This document shows, piece after piece, positions 9,461 through 18,278 of a DNA stretch of 64,000 nucleotides; positions within the stretch are counted from its first letter, which is position 1; every line of letters begins with the position of its first letter. Under the pieces are notes generated by a model. It made no database searches. It had not been told where the DNA came from and saw only the letters and a list, made by a program, of their open reading frames with translations. Made by a program: the position numbers and the translations under genes. This DNA is from Bifidobacterium saguini DSM 23967. GTDB taxonomy: Bacteria > Actinomycetota > Actinomycetes > Actinomycetales > Bifidobacteriaceae. The stretch covers positions 62,001 through 126,000 of the forward strand of contig NZ_JGZN01000003.1 of NCBI RefSeq assembly GCF_000741715.1. Reading direction: 5' to 3'.

Positions 9461-10861
9461 ATGAGTGAACAGTCGGTTGCCCAAACGGATGCTCAGAAGG
9501 ATTTGGCGGGCAAACCGATTGTTCCTCTGGTGCTCTCTCTGGCTGGCCCGGCGATTGTGGCACAGGCGGCGAATGCACTGTATACCATTGTCGACCGTCT
9601 GTTCATCGCGCATATTCCTGAAGTCGGTGATATGGCCATTGCGGGTATCGGCATCTGTTTTCCGGTGACCATTGCGGTGACTGCGTTCGCGTTGCTGATT
9701 GGTTCGGGCGGCGCGCCACTGGCTTCCATAGCATTGGGCAAAGGCGATGTACGAGGTGCCGAACGAATCCTCAGCACTAGTACCGCGACGCTGATTGCCA
9801 TATCGCTTGCGTTGACCGTGCTGCTGGAGCTTACCAAAGAGCCGGTGTTGCGAGCGTTCGGTGCTAGCGACCACACGTTGCCATACGCTTCGGATTTTCT
9901 GAGCATCTATCTACTGGGTACGCTGTTCGTACAAATCACACTTGGCCTCAATACCTTTATTTCCGCGCAGGGCAAGGCAATGGTGGCGATGGCATCGGTG
10001 CTGATCGGCGCCGGTACGAGCCTGATTCTCGATCCAATCTTCATTTTCTGGCTTGATATGGGCGTGCGCGGCGCTGCAATGGCCAATGTGATTGCTCAGT
10101 TCCTGTCCGCAGCCTGGATCATCGCGTTCCTCGCTTCGCCGCGCAGTGCCATACGGTACCGATCAGTGCGGCTGACAATTAATCGAACCGTGTTGCCGGT
10201 GCTGGCGCTGGGCGCCTCGCCATTTGTGATGCAGCTGACCGAATGTGCGATCAACGTGGTGTTCAACAGTCAGCTTTCCCGGCTCGGTGGCGATGATTAT
10301 GTGGCCGCCATGACCATCATCACCAGCATCATGCAGCTGATCTATGTGGTGAACAACGGGTTGCAACAAGGCTTGCAGCCTGTCATCAGCTACAACTATG
10401 GTGCTCGGAACTACGAACGTGTGAGATACGCGTATCGGTTGGGAATAGGGCTATTGCTCGTGGTGATGTCCGCTATGGTGACGGTAATTGCGATGGTTCC
10501 CGAAACGTTCGCGCGATTATTCACTGCCGATGCCAACATTATTGCCATTGCCGGCTCGATGATGCCGCTGTTCGTATGCGGCTGGGGAATATTCGGCATT
10601 CAATGCGGTGTGCAGTGCACGTTGGTCGGCTTGGGATTAGCAAAACCGTCGCTGTTTCTGGCCATTTTGCGCAAAATCATCCTGCTGATTCCGCTGGCAT
10701 TTATCCTGCCGCAATTCATCGGTGTGGTGGGCGTCTTTGCCGCCGAGCCCATCTCGGATATCACCTCAGCATTGGTATCAGTATTTGTGTTCCGGCATGC
10801 TGTTGCGCGGGTTGTACCGCGGACTGGGGCTCTTAGTGAAGCAGCAAGTCAAGCGGCGTAA
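9461..10861 (+). CDS. MATE family multidrug/sodium antiporter-type exporter
   Basis: This 466-residue membrane protein has about twelve hydrophobic segments and the MATE/DinF fold pattern. The first helices carry KPIVPLVLSLAGPAIVAQAANALYTIVDR (quoted in part; typical of this family), and the second half repeats the pattern with NGLQQGLQPVISYNYGAR. Such proteins export cationic drugs or metabolites using sodium or proton gradients. The ATG at 9461 is preferred over the GTG two codons earlier because of its spacing from GATAGGG. It stands alone after the peptide transporter; the substrate is unknown. Confidence 0.85.
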   Translation: MSEQSVAQTDAQKDLAGKPIVPLVLSLAGPAIVAQAANALYTIVDRLFIAHIPEVGDMAIAGIGICFPVTIAVTAFALLIGSGGAPLASIALGKGDVRGAERILSTSTATLIAISLALTVLLELTKEPVLRAFGASDHTLPYASDFLSIYLLGTLFVQITLGLNTFISAQGKAMVAMASVLIGAGTSLILDPIFIFWLDMGVRGAAMANVIAQFLSAAWIIAFLASPRSAIRYRSVRLTINRTVLPVLALGASPFVMQLTECAINVVFNSQLSRLGGDDYVAAMTIITSIMQLIYVVNNGLQQGLQPVISYNYGARNYERVRYAYRLGIGLLLVVMSAMVTVIAMVPETFARLFTADANIIAIAGSMMPLFVCGWGIFGIQCGVQCTLVGLGLAKPSLFLAILRKIILLIPLAFILPQFIGVVGVFAAEPISDITSALVSVFVFRHAVARVVPRTGALSEAASQAA

Positions 10862-10933
10862 ATGATCTCGGCTTTGCGGCACAACAGCGACTTGCCGCGT
10901 ATGCACTGGCCCGCGATTTGATTCATTGCGAAC

Positions 10934-10982
10934 TTGACTGCTGCTTGCTTTGGTTATATGGTTAGTTACATAAGTAACTAAC
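10934..10982 (+). promoter_or_regulatory. Promoter and autoregulatory operator of the GntR/ABC operon
   Basis: TTGACT (10934-10939) and TATGGT (10957-10962) are separated by exactly 17 bp. A perfect inverted repeat with arms GTTAGTTAC (10961-10969) and GTAACTAAC (10974-10982) around ATAA starts inside the -10 box and covers the transcription start. YtrA-type GntR regulators commonly bind such repeats in front of their own operon, and the next gene encodes one. Confidence 0.7.
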
Positions 10983-11097
10983 TGATGAAGTGGTTGCTCT
11001 GCTATTTCCATGAGGTCAGCCGAGTGATATCGGTCAGACTGTTCCTACCATCGTTGATTCCAATGCCAAACCACAGTCGCAGGAGGTGAACCAAACC

Positions 11098-11466
11098 TTG
11101 CACTTCGATGATTCCAGTGGCGAGCCACTGTTCAGGCAAGTGGCCGACCAGCTGAACGAGGCCATTGTGCTGGGCCTCTATAAGGAAGGCGACCAAGTAC
11201 CGAGTACCACTGAGATATCCACTACCTACCGTATCAATCCTGCCACCGTGCTTAAAGGCATGAACTTACTGGTTGAGCGAGGATTGCTGGAAAAGCGCCG
11301 CGGTCTGGGTATGTTCGTGGCTCCTGGTGCGGTGATGCGGGCGCGCGATGACAAGCGCGAGGAGTTTCTTTCTAACCAACTACCGCAATTCATTGCCGAA
11401 GCGCGGCGTCTGGGCTTCGGCCCCAAAGAACTCACCGAGCTGATTGAGAAGGAGTATGCATCATGA
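11098..11466 (+). CDS. GntR-family transcriptional regulator, YtrA type
   Basis: This is a 122-residue repressor: an N-terminal winged helix-turn-helix (about residues 8-75, including LFRQVADQLNEAI and STTEISTTYRINPATVLKG) and only a short dimerisation tail, as in the YtrA subfamily. The start is set by the ribosome site: AGGAGG (11081-11086) lies 11 bases before TTG 11098, whereas the in-frame GTG at 11086 overlaps it. Its stop overlaps the ABC ATPase start (ATGA). Together with the operator upstream this suggests autoregulation, perhaps in response to cell-envelope stress or antimicrobial compounds, as for other YtrA operons. Confidence 0.87.
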   Translation: MHFDDSSGEPLFRQVADQLNEAIVLGLYKEGDQVPSTTEISTTYRINPATVLKGMNLLVERGLLEKRRGLGMFVAPGAVMRARDDKREEFLSNQLPQFIAEARRLGFGPKELTELIEKEYAS

Positions 11467-12383
11467 GCGCAAGTGAATACGCTACGGCTGCTGCGGATGC
11501 AGTCGCCGCTGTGAAGCTCACTATTACTGACTTGCACAAACGATACGGCTCAACTGTGGCATTGAATGGCGTGAATCTTACGCTACGGCCCGCGATTTAC
11601 GGTCTCTTCGGGCGCAATGGAGCCGGCAAATCCACGTTGATGGGCATCATAGCCAATCGTCTACTGCCGGGCGGCGGTTCGATTGAGCTGGACGGTGCGA
11701 GCGTTTTCGAGAACGAAACTGCACAATCGCGCATCTACCTGCTCAATGAAACCGTGCCATTCATGGTGGGCGTTCGACTCAACACGATTTTCAAGCGAGA
11801 AGAACGGTACTATGGTGATTTCGACTGGGCGTTCAGCGCACGCATGCTCGCCAAATTTGGCATTATGCCGGGCAGCTTGTACGGCCAGCTTTCGCTTGGC
11901 CAGCGCATGATCGTGCGATTGGTAGCCGCCCTGTGCGTGCCGGTGGACGTGTTGCTGCTGGACGAGCCTGTGCTTGGATTAGATGCCGCCAATCGTGAAT
12001 TGTTCTACAAGTTCCTGCTCGAATCGTTCAGCGAGCATCCGCGCATCATCGTACTTTCGACCCATATCATCAGCGAAATCGCGCACGTGGTGGAACGAGT
12101 CGCCATCCTCGACCAAGGCAGAATCATCGATGAATTCGGTGCCGAATCGGTGGGTTCGAGGGCAACCGTGCTGGTCGGCGAATCGGACCGTGTGAATATG
12201 GTTATCGCCAGTAATCAGTTGCAAATCATTGCTCGCGAGCAGATGGGGCATTTGGTTTCCGTCGTGGTTCGTGGACAGGTCGATACATCCGAATTGCCAT
12301 CCGATGTGTCTGCCAACCGACTCGGGTTGCAGGAATACGTCATACGCGCCACATCGGCAACCGACATCCAGAAAGGTCAATGA
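11463..12383 (+). CDS. ABC transporter ATP-binding protein (YtrB-like)
   Basis: This is a 306-residue ABC ATPase of the drug/bacteriocin exporter class. After about 20 variable residues come a domain beginning LTITDLHKRYG, Walker A GRNGAGKS, the degenerate signature LSLGQRMIV (instead of LSGGQ), Walker B VLLLDEPVLGLD and the H-loop LSTHI. The last 70 residues form a regulatory tail seen in this class. It is translationally coupled to the upstream regulator and one base from the membrane gene that follows, so it probably forms an exporter with it. Confidence 0.87.
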   Translation: MSASEYATAAADAVAAVKLTITDLHKRYGSTVALNGVNLTLRPAIYGLFGRNGAGKSTLMGIIANRLLPGGGSIELDGASVFENETAQSRIYLLNETVPFMVGVRLNTIFKREERYYGDFDWAFSARMLAKFGIMPGSLYGQLSLGQRMIVRLVAALCVPVDVLLLDEPVLGLDAANRELFYKFLLESFSEHPRIIVLSTHIISEIAHVVERVAILDQGRIIDEFGAESVGSRATVLVGESDRVNMVIASNQLQIIAREQMGHLVSVVVRGQVDTSELPSDVSANRLGLQEYVIRATSATDIQKGQ

Positions 12384-12384
12384 C

Positions 12385-13323
12385 ATGACTGGCAAAACCC
12401 AAGGATTGAGCAGGCAGTTCCTTTTGACGTTGCGCCGATGCCTTACGGTATATGGCGTGGTGCTTGCGGTAGGGTTGCTACTGTTCGTGCCACTGTGCTA
12501 TCAGTCGGTAATGCTCGGATATACCGGTTCGAGCGCGATTGTGTTTCCCGGAATCAACGATGTTGAGCTATATTTCCGCCCCATATTGTTATTCACGGCA
12601 ATGGCATGGCAGTGGTTCTTCTTCGATTCGGCACTCTGCCACGGGGTTTCGCGTAAATCGTACATGAAAGCGACCGCGATCAGTGCCGCCGTGGTACCGC
12701 TGTTGCTATCGGTGCTCTATCTGATGGCTCGATTCGTGGTTATCGCAACAGGAACGGCGATTTGCTATGAGAAATCGGATGGATGCCGGATCACTGGCCC
12801 GTTCTATGCACATCTGTCCGAACAATTCATGTATGCGTGGGAACGCATGGATTGGAATCGGGCTCCTTCGATGTGGGAAGCACAATATTCTCCGGCCTTG
12901 CCGGCTGGGCCATTGTTTGTGGGACTGAAGTTCTTCTCGCTGATGCTTTCATATACGGCGATTGGTGCACTGATTGGTGCGGTGCTGGCTTGGCTGGCTC
13001 GCAGAGGAATCTGGGCAGTCTCCATCGGTGTTGTCGTGCTTTGGTATGCGGCGCAACAGTTGAGTTCTTCGCCCTCAATGCTGATATACATGCCCAAAAT
13101 GCAGGTGATAAGCAATTTCTATGAACTAGGAACTGCCCAGAACCGATTGGTGCAGGCCATGTCTGGGCGCGTAGTCAGCTATACGGCTGATGGTGTGGAA
13201 ATCGGCACCTATGTGGTGTGGATTCCACTCGCTGAATCGCTAGTGCTGTTCGTATTGTGCATGTGGATTATCTGGATGTTCACCAAACGCCGAGAAATCC
13301 ACCCCGCACGCCAGCGCGGGTGA
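12385..13323 (+). CDS. Membrane subunit of the GntR-linked ABC transporter
   Basis: This is a 312-residue polytopic protein with about six hydrophobic segments and no ABC domain. The ATG at 12385, with GAAAGG upstream, is preferred over the longer open frame that starts inside the previous gene. A large extracytoplasmic segment between the third and fourth helices (roughly residues 125-175) contains two cysteines. I recognise no specific family beyond ABC-2-like permease behaviour; the assignment rests on gene order: regulator, ATPase, membrane protein. Confidence 0.7.
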   Translation: MTGKTQGLSRQFLLTLRRCLTVYGVVLAVGLLLFVPLCYQSVMLGYTGSSAIVFPGINDVELYFRPILLFTAMAWQWFFFDSALCHGVSRKSYMKATAISAAVVPLLLSVLYLMARFVVIATGTAICYEKSDGCRITGPFYAHLSEQFMYAWERMDWNRAPSMWEAQYSPALPAGPLFVGLKFFSLMLSYTAIGALIGAVLAWLARRGIWAVSIGVVVLWYAAQQLSSSPSMLIYMPKMQVISNFYELGTAQNRLVQAMSGRVVSYTADGVEIGTYVVWIPLAESLVLFVLCMWIIWMFTKRREIHPARQRG

Positions 13324-13332
13324 TGAGAGTTG

Positions 13333-13364
13333 CGGCTCCCCTCTGTTCAAGAAGAGGGGAGCCG
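13333..13364 (+). terminator. Terminator of the GntR/ABC operon
   Basis: A 12-bp perfect stem (13333-13344 with 13353-13364; CGGCTCCCCTCT/AGAGGGGAGCCG) is followed by TTTCC. The sequence matches the first hairpin of the dispersed palindromic repeat, so the repeat family may double as a terminator here. Confidence 0.65.
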
Positions 13365-13411
13365 TTTCCGCAATATGAACGCCGGCGACACGCGCATGCC
13401 GCAACCTGTGC

Positions 13412-13454
13412 TATGGTGTGAGGCATGCAGATTTTCTCATGTTGTTGTCGCTAA
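13412..13454 (+). CDS. Polycysteine leader peptide (MQIFSCCCR), putative cysteine-responsive attenuator
   Basis: The coding part is 13425-13454: nine codons reading MQIFSCCCR, then TAA, with three consecutive TGT cysteine codons. A -10-like TATGGT (13412-13417) ends seven bases before the ATG, so the mRNA probably begins at or next to the start codon (leaderless). The peptide lies 318 bp before a cystathionine beta-synthase-type gene and a transsulfuration partner. Leaderless polycysteine peptides are known in mycobacteria to sense cysteine supply by ribosome stalling and control sulfur genes; the same role is inferred here. Confidence 0.7.
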
Positions 13455-13772
13455 CCGACGCCCCTGGGCGCACGGTCAGTGACGCATAACTTGAGAACGA
13501 GCATTCATATCGCAGCAGGATGGCTGCGAATCTTTCCATAAACTTGAACCGCGGAAGTTGGCGCGGTGTGATGGTTCGCATCACAACACTGGAAACACAG
13601 AATTGCAGCATAACCCTTAGCGAATGAAGGGGTATGGATGCTCCAATCAACATAACGTCAATGTCCGCTCGTCCGGGAACGTCGGTTCACGAAAGCAACA
13701 GAACCGAATCGCTTACAACCTAACCCAGCAACCTAATAACAACCCCGTAAACTCTGGACCAAAGGACTTCAC
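13455..13772 (+). promoter_or_regulatory. Long leader between the cysteine peptide and the transsulfuration genes
   Basis: No gene is visible in these 318 bases. They hold several candidate hairpins: CGCCC/GGGCG near 13460-13472, CGCAGC/GCTGCG at 13511-13528, and TGTGATG/CATCACA near 13567-13585. None is followed by a run of T, so any attenuation would have to use Rho or translation-dependent folding rather than a classical intrinsic terminator. It does not match a riboswitch class that I recognise. Confidence 0.4.
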
Positions 13773-14837
13773 ATGACCATCCACAACAGCCTCGCGGAAC
13801 TCATCGGCAACACTCCGCTCGTCAAGCTGAACCATATTCCCCAGGCGGCTGGAGTCAAGGCCACCATCGCCGTCAAAGTCGAATACTTCAACCCGGGCGG
13901 CTCCTCCAAGGACCGCATCGCCGAGCGCATCATCGACGCGGCCGAGCGGTCGGGCCAGCTGAAGCCCGGCGGCGTCATCGTCGAGCCCACCTCCGGCAAC
14001 ACCGGCGTCGGACTGGCCCTCGTGGCCCAGCAGCGTGGCTACCGTACGATCTTCACCCTGCCGGACAAGGTCTCCGAGTCCAAGCGTGCAGTGCTGCGCG
14101 CCTACGGTGCCGAAGTCATTGTGACCCCCACTGATGCCGGCCCGGACGACCCGCGTTCCTACTACCAAGTGGCCGAGCGCCTCGCCAATGAAATCCCCGG
14201 CGGCTTCCGCCCGAACCAGTACGACAACCCGAACGGACCGGAAAGCCACTACTACACCACCGGCCCGGAAATCTGGGAAGCCACCGACCACAAAGTCACT
14301 CATTTCGTTGCCGGCATTGGCACCGGCGGCACTATCTCCGGTACAGGACGTTACCTCAAGGAAGCTTCGAACGGAGCGGTCAAGGTCATCGGCTCTGATC
14401 CGGAAGGCTCCATCTACTCCGCCGACTCGCTCGCCGACGTGCACCAGTACGACATCGAAGGCGTGGGGGAGGACTTCTACCCCAAGGCATTCGACCGCAA
14501 CATCACCGATGACATCGTCAAAGTAGGCGATGCCGAAGCCTTCGAAATGACCCGCCGTCTGGCCGGCGAAGAAGCACTGCTCGTGGGCGGCTCCTCCGGT
14601 ATGGCTGTCGCCAGCGCCATCAAGTACGCGCTCGCCAACGATCTCGACGAAAACCAGCTTGTTGTGGTGCTCGCACCGGATTCCGGCCGCAGCTACATGG
14701 AGAAGATCTTCAACGACGACTGGATGCGCGCCAACGGCTACGGCGACGTGGTGGACCGCACCACCAAGCCTTCCCTCGCCGAGCAGTACCTTGCTCAGGC
14801 TCCCTCTGATGAGGGAGCTGTCAGCGAAGCTGACTGA
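13773..14837 (+). CDS. cbs: Cystathionine beta-synthase-type PLP enzyme without CBS domains (CysK/Cbs family)
   Basis: This 354-residue fold-type II PLP enzyme would condense serine (or O-acetylserine) with homocysteine to cystathionine, or with sulfide to cysteine. The PLP lysine is Lys46 in NPGGSSKDR; PTSGNTG follows at about 72-78 and GTGGTISG in the middle. The segments DPEGSIYS, EGVGEDFYP and SYMEKIFNDDWM resemble cystathionine beta-synthases, including the mycobacterial enzyme, more than ordinary CysK. The C-terminal regulatory CBS-domain pair of those enzymes is missing. The last ~12 residues are encoded by a copy of the dispersed palindromic repeat. It is followed by a cystathionine gamma-lyase/synthase. 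A plain cysteine synthase remains possible. Confidence 0.8.
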   Translation: MTIHNSLAELIGNTPLVKLNHIPQAAGVKATIAVKVEYFNPGGSSKDRIAERIIDAAERSGQLKPGGVIVEPTSGNTGVGLALVAQQRGYRTIFTLPDKVSESKRAVLRAYGAEVIVTPTDAGPDDPRSYYQVAERLANEIPGGFRPNQYDNPNGPESHYYTTGPEIWEATDHKVTHFVAGIGTGGTISGTGRYLKEASNGAVKVIGSDPEGSIYSADSLADVHQYDIEGVGEDFYPKAFDRNITDDIVKVGDAEAFEMTRRLAGEEALLVGGSSGMAVASAIKYALANDLDENQLVVVLAPDSGRSYMEKIFNDDWMRANGYGDVVDRTTKPSLAEQYLAQAPSDEGAVSEAD

Positions 14838-14845
14838 GGGAGAGA
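14798..14845 (+). repeat. Dispersed palindromic repeat, copy inside the 3' end of the synthase gene
   Basis: The repeat pattern GGCTCCCTCTGATGAGGGAG, then CTGTCAGC, GCTGAC and TGAGGGAGAG is read through in frame and supplies residues from about 343 to the TGA stop (APSDEGAVSEAD). In the other copies the repeat lies outside coding sequence. Confidence 0.8.
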
Positions 14846-14984
14846 CATGCGACGTAGTCGCATTAAAAAACATAATCAACCTTGCAATAACCCGATATCA
14901 ATAACACCAATACCAACACACGCCGCACAAGCCGGCAGCTGTCGTACTCTCGAAGGCAGCACAATGGAAAGGAACATTACAACC

Positions 14985-16169
14985 ATGTCCGCTGAATACA
15001 ATGCCAAGTTCGCACAGAACGCCCTCGCCACCCGTGCCATCCACGCTGGCCAGGAGCCTGACCCCACCACCGGCGCTGTGGTGACACCGATTTTCGCTAC
15101 CTCCACCTTCAAGCAGGATGGCGTTCTCGGCTTGCGCGGCGGCCATGACTACTCCCGCTCCATCAACCCCACCCGCACCAGCTTCGACGAGCAGCTGGCA
15201 TCCGTGGAAGGTGCCAAGTACGCGCTGAGCTTCTCCTCCGGTCTTGCCGCCATCGACGTGTTGCTGCGCTCCACCATCAAGCCCGGCGACAACATCCTGC
15301 TCGGCAACGACGTGTACGGCGGCACCTACCGTCTGCTTTCCAAGGTGTTCGTGCCGTGGGGCGTGGGCCTTGACGTGGTGGACATCACCGACCTTGCCGC
15401 CGTGGAAGCCGCTCTGTCTTCCAAGCATTACGAGTACGTGTGGGTTGAAACCCCATCCAACCCGCTGCTCAACATCACTGATATCGCCGCTACTGCAGAA
15501 GTGGCGCACAAGTACGGCACCAAGGTTGCCGTGGACAACACCTTCGCATCCCCGGCCCTCCAACACCCGCTCGCCGATGGTGCCGACGTGGTGGTCTACT
15601 CCACCACCAAGTACATTGGCGGCCACTCCGACGTGGTCGGCGGTGCCGTGGTGTTGAACGACGAGGAGACCCGCGAAAAGGTGGCGTTCCTGCAGAATGC
15701 CGCCGGTGCTGTGCCCTCCCCGTTCGACTCCTGGCTGGACATCCGCGGCCTGAAGACCTTGGATCTGCGCGTCAAGCGCCATAGCGCCAACGCGCTGAAG
15801 GTGGCCGAATGGCTGGAATCTCAGCCGGCTGACGTGATTGAGCGCGTCTGGTACCCGGGTCTCGAATCCCATCCGGGCCACGAGATCGCCGCCCGCCAGA
15901 TGCACGGCGGCTTTGGCGGCATTGTTTCCGTGCAGCTTGCTGCCGGTGCGGAAGCCGCCAAGCGCTTCGTGGACCACACTCAGATCTTCACGCTGGCCGA
16001 ATCCCTGGGCGGTGTGGAAAGCCTCATCGAGGTGCCGGCAGCCATGACCCACGCTTCCGTTGCCGGTACCACCTTGCAGGTGCCCGCCAATCTGGTGCGC
16101 ATCTCCGTGGGCATCGAAAACGCCGACGACCTCATCGCCGACCTCAAGCAGGCCCTCGAGCGCCTGTAA
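14985..16169 (+). CDS. Cystathionine gamma-lyase / gamma-synthase (Cys/Met metabolism PLP enzyme)
   Basis: This 394-residue fold-type I PLP enzyme belongs to the family that makes or cleaves cystathionine. The start at ATG 14985 has AAAGGA upstream and gives the normal N-terminus NALATRAIHAGQEPDPTTGAV. The PLP lysine is Lys209 in YSTTKYIGGH; the tyrosine-containing DYSRSINPTR block and the C-terminal SLGGVESLIEVPAAMTHASV are typical. Its pairing with the synthase-type gene and downstream luxS favours the gamma-lyase direction (cystathionine to cysteine), but sequence alone does not separate lyase from gamma-synthase. It is about 150 bp downstream of the synthase, probably in the same transcript. 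Confidence 0.88.
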   Translation: MSAEYNAKFAQNALATRAIHAGQEPDPTTGAVVTPIFATSTFKQDGVLGLRGGHDYSRSINPTRTSFDEQLASVEGAKYALSFSSGLAAIDVLLRSTIKPGDNILLGNDVYGGTYRLLSKVFVPWGVGLDVVDITDLAAVEAALSSKHYEYVWVETPSNPLLNITDIAATAEVAHKYGTKVAVDNTFASPALQHPLADGADVVVYSTTKYIGGHSDVVGGAVVLNDEETREKVAFLQNAAGAVPSPFDSWLDIRGLKTLDLRVKRHSANALKVAEWLESQPADVIERVWYPGLESHPGHEIAARQMHGGFGGIVSVQLAAGAEAAKRFVDHTQIFTLAESLGGVESLIEVPAAMTHASVAGTTLQVPANLVRISVGIENADDLIADLKQALERL

Positions 16170-16219
16170 TACTTTGTGACACAACGCGGCGCTGCATTCG
16201 ATGCGCTATGGTGGGAGCC

Positions 16220-18154
16220 ATGACGGCACAGGATGCAGCGCTCGCCGCGCTCAAACAGTATTACGGTTACGATTCATTCCGGCCCGGCCAGCAAGGCATT
16301 GTTGAAGCCTTGCTCGCCGGCCGTGATGTATTGGGTGTAATGCCCACGGGTGCCGGCAAATCCGTGTGCTATCAGATTCCTGCGGCCCTGCTGCCGGGTG
16401 TCACTTTAGTGATTTCGCCGCTGATTTCCCTCATGCGCGATCAGGTGGATGCTCTGAATGATATTGGTCTGCCGGCCGCATTCGTTAACACCACACAAGA
16501 CATGGACGAGCAGGCTATGGTGCTTGCCCAAGCCGCTGCAGGGCAAATCAAACTGCTGTATGTGGCTCCGGAACGCTTGGAAACTGGGCGATTCCGCGAT
16601 TTTGCCGCCCGTACGCCGATTTCCTTGATCGCAGTAGATGAAGCCCATTGCGTTTCCCAATGGGGGCAGGATTTCCGCTCTTCATATCTCGGGATTGGTG
16701 AATTCATCGCCGGGCTCCCCAAACGCCCGCCGATTGGCGCATTCACCGCCACCGCCACTGAAGATGTGCGGCGCGATATTATCCAACTGATTGGTCTACG
16801 CAATCCTGCGGTCACTGTGACCGGTTTCGACCGGCCGAACCTGTTCTTTGACGTAGTCAAGCTCGAAACCAAATACAAGGCCGCATGGGTGGCCTCTTAT
16901 ATTGCCGAGCATGCGGATGAGTCCGGCATCATCTACTGTGCTACGCGAAAGACCACCGAAGAAATCGCCAGAACCTTAAATGATATGGGTCATACGGCAG
17001 TCGCCTATCACGGCGGCATGGCCGCTGATGTGCGCGAACGTGCCCAGCGTGATTTCATCACCGACAAGGTGCCGGTGGTAGTGGCCACCAACGCGTTCGG
17101 TATGGGCATCGATAAATCCGATGTGCGCTTCGTTATCCATTACAATATGCCGGAATCCATCGAAGCCTACTATCAGGAGGCCGGCCGTGCCGGGCGAGAC
17201 GGTGAGCCGAGCCGCTGCACGTTGCTGTGGAATGAATCGGATATTGTGACCCGTCGCCGTTTTTTGGACGATGACTACGAAAACGAGCGCATGACTCCCG
17301 AACGGCAGGAGAGGAATCGTCAGCGTAAACGGTATTTGCTGAATTCCATGATTGGTTATTGCCGCACCACCGACTGCCTGCATCGGTATATGACTCGGTA
17401 TTTTGGTCAAGAGCTGGATCTGACTGCGCCTGATACTGCTAATAGCGGCAATGGCAAGTGCGGTGCATGCTCCAACTGTGAAAGCAAGTTCGATACCACG
17501 GATGTAACTCGCGTGGCGAAAGCCATCAGCCGTTGCGTACATGATGTGAATCAGCGCGTTGGCTCGGGCAAGATCGTCAAAATATTGCGCGGCTCTCAGG
17601 CTCAGGATTTGGCATGGCTGAATCCCGAACAGCTGCCTACATTTGGCATGCTGAAAGATGTCAATACCGCATTGATTCGCGATGTGCTGAATCAGATGGC
17701 CACAGACGGTTACCTCTCCATTGCCGAGGGGCGATTGCCCATTGTGCAATTCGGTGAGCATGCTGCGAAAACCGTTGCACCTGATTTCCATTACGAGATT
17801 AAGAAAGTGGACCACAAGCCAACACCTCACGCAGCGAATCGTGGCACATACGCTGGAGGAGCGGCCGATGGCAGTGCATCCGGCTCTGATACGCCTCTGA
17901 GCTCCTATGTGCCGGACGGTGATGCTGAAGCACTGTTCCAGAAGCTGCGTGAACTTCGCCGAACCATTGCGCAAGAGATCGGCAAACCGCCATATATCGT
18001 CTTTTCGGATAAGACGTTGCGTGATATGGCTGTGATTCGGCCGGTTACCAATGCGCAATTCCTGGCTGTGAACGGTGTGGGCGAGCATAAGCTTGAGCTC
18101 TACGGTAAGAGATTCATGGAAGTTGTTGCCGCGTTTAATGCTGGTAATGCGTAA
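16220..18154 (+). CDS. recQ: ATP-dependent DNA helicase RecQ
   Basis: RecQ unwinds DNA 3' to 5' in recombination and fork repair. This 644-residue protein has Walker A MPTGAGKS at 41-48, the DEAH box in AVDEAHCVSQWGQDFR, motif V/VI VVATNAFGMGIDKSDVRFVIH and QEAGRAGRDG, a zinc-binding module (CRTTDCLH followed by CGACSNC), a winged helix and a C-terminal HRDC domain after residue 560. GGTGGGAG before ATG 16220 favours this start over ATG 16208. It lies between the transsulfuration genes and luxS, an order that looks like conserved linkage rather than shared function. Confidence 0.94.
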   Translation: MTAQDAALAALKQYYGYDSFRPGQQGIVEALLAGRDVLGVMPTGAGKSVCYQIPAALLPGVTLVISPLISLMRDQVDALNDIGLPAAFVNTTQDMDEQAMVLAQAAAGQIKLLYVAPERLETGRFRDFAARTPISLIAVDEAHCVSQWGQDFRSSYLGIGEFIAGLPKRPPIGAFTATATEDVRRDIIQLIGLRNPAVTVTGFDRPNLFFDVVKLETKYKAAWVASYIAEHADESGIIYCATRKTTEEIARTLNDMGHTAVAYHGGMAADVRERAQRDFITDKVPVVVATNAFGMGIDKSDVRFVIHYNMPESIEAYYQEAGRAGRDGEPSRCTLLWNESDIVTRRRFLDDDYENERMTPERQERNRQRKRYLLNSMIGYCRTTDCLHRYMTRYFGQELDLTAPDTANSGNGKCGACSNCESKFDTTDVTRVAKAISRCVHDVNQRVGSGKIVKILRGSQAQDLAWLNPEQLPTFGMLKDVNTALIRDVLNQMATDGYLSIAEGRLPIVQFGEHAAKTVAPDFHYEIKKVDHKPTPHAANRGTYAGGAADGSASGSDTPLSSYVPDGDAEALFQKLRELRRTIAQEIGKPPYIVFSDKTLRDMAVIRPVTNAQFLAVNGVGEHKLELYGKRFMEVVAAFNAGNA

Positions 18155-18278
18155 GCACTCGTAATAAGCATCAATAACAAACGTCTATAGCGAGCCTGCA
18201 AGTCGCGCGCGCACAAGCCGTTATTGCTGGCTACGATGGTCAAACAGAGCAAGTGCAAACACAGTAGAAAGGTGAAGC

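Noticed and set aside
13455..13772. S-box or other riboswitch before the cystathionine synthase
   Set aside because: No conserved riboswitch core was recognised; the cysteine leader peptide is the simpler explanation for control.
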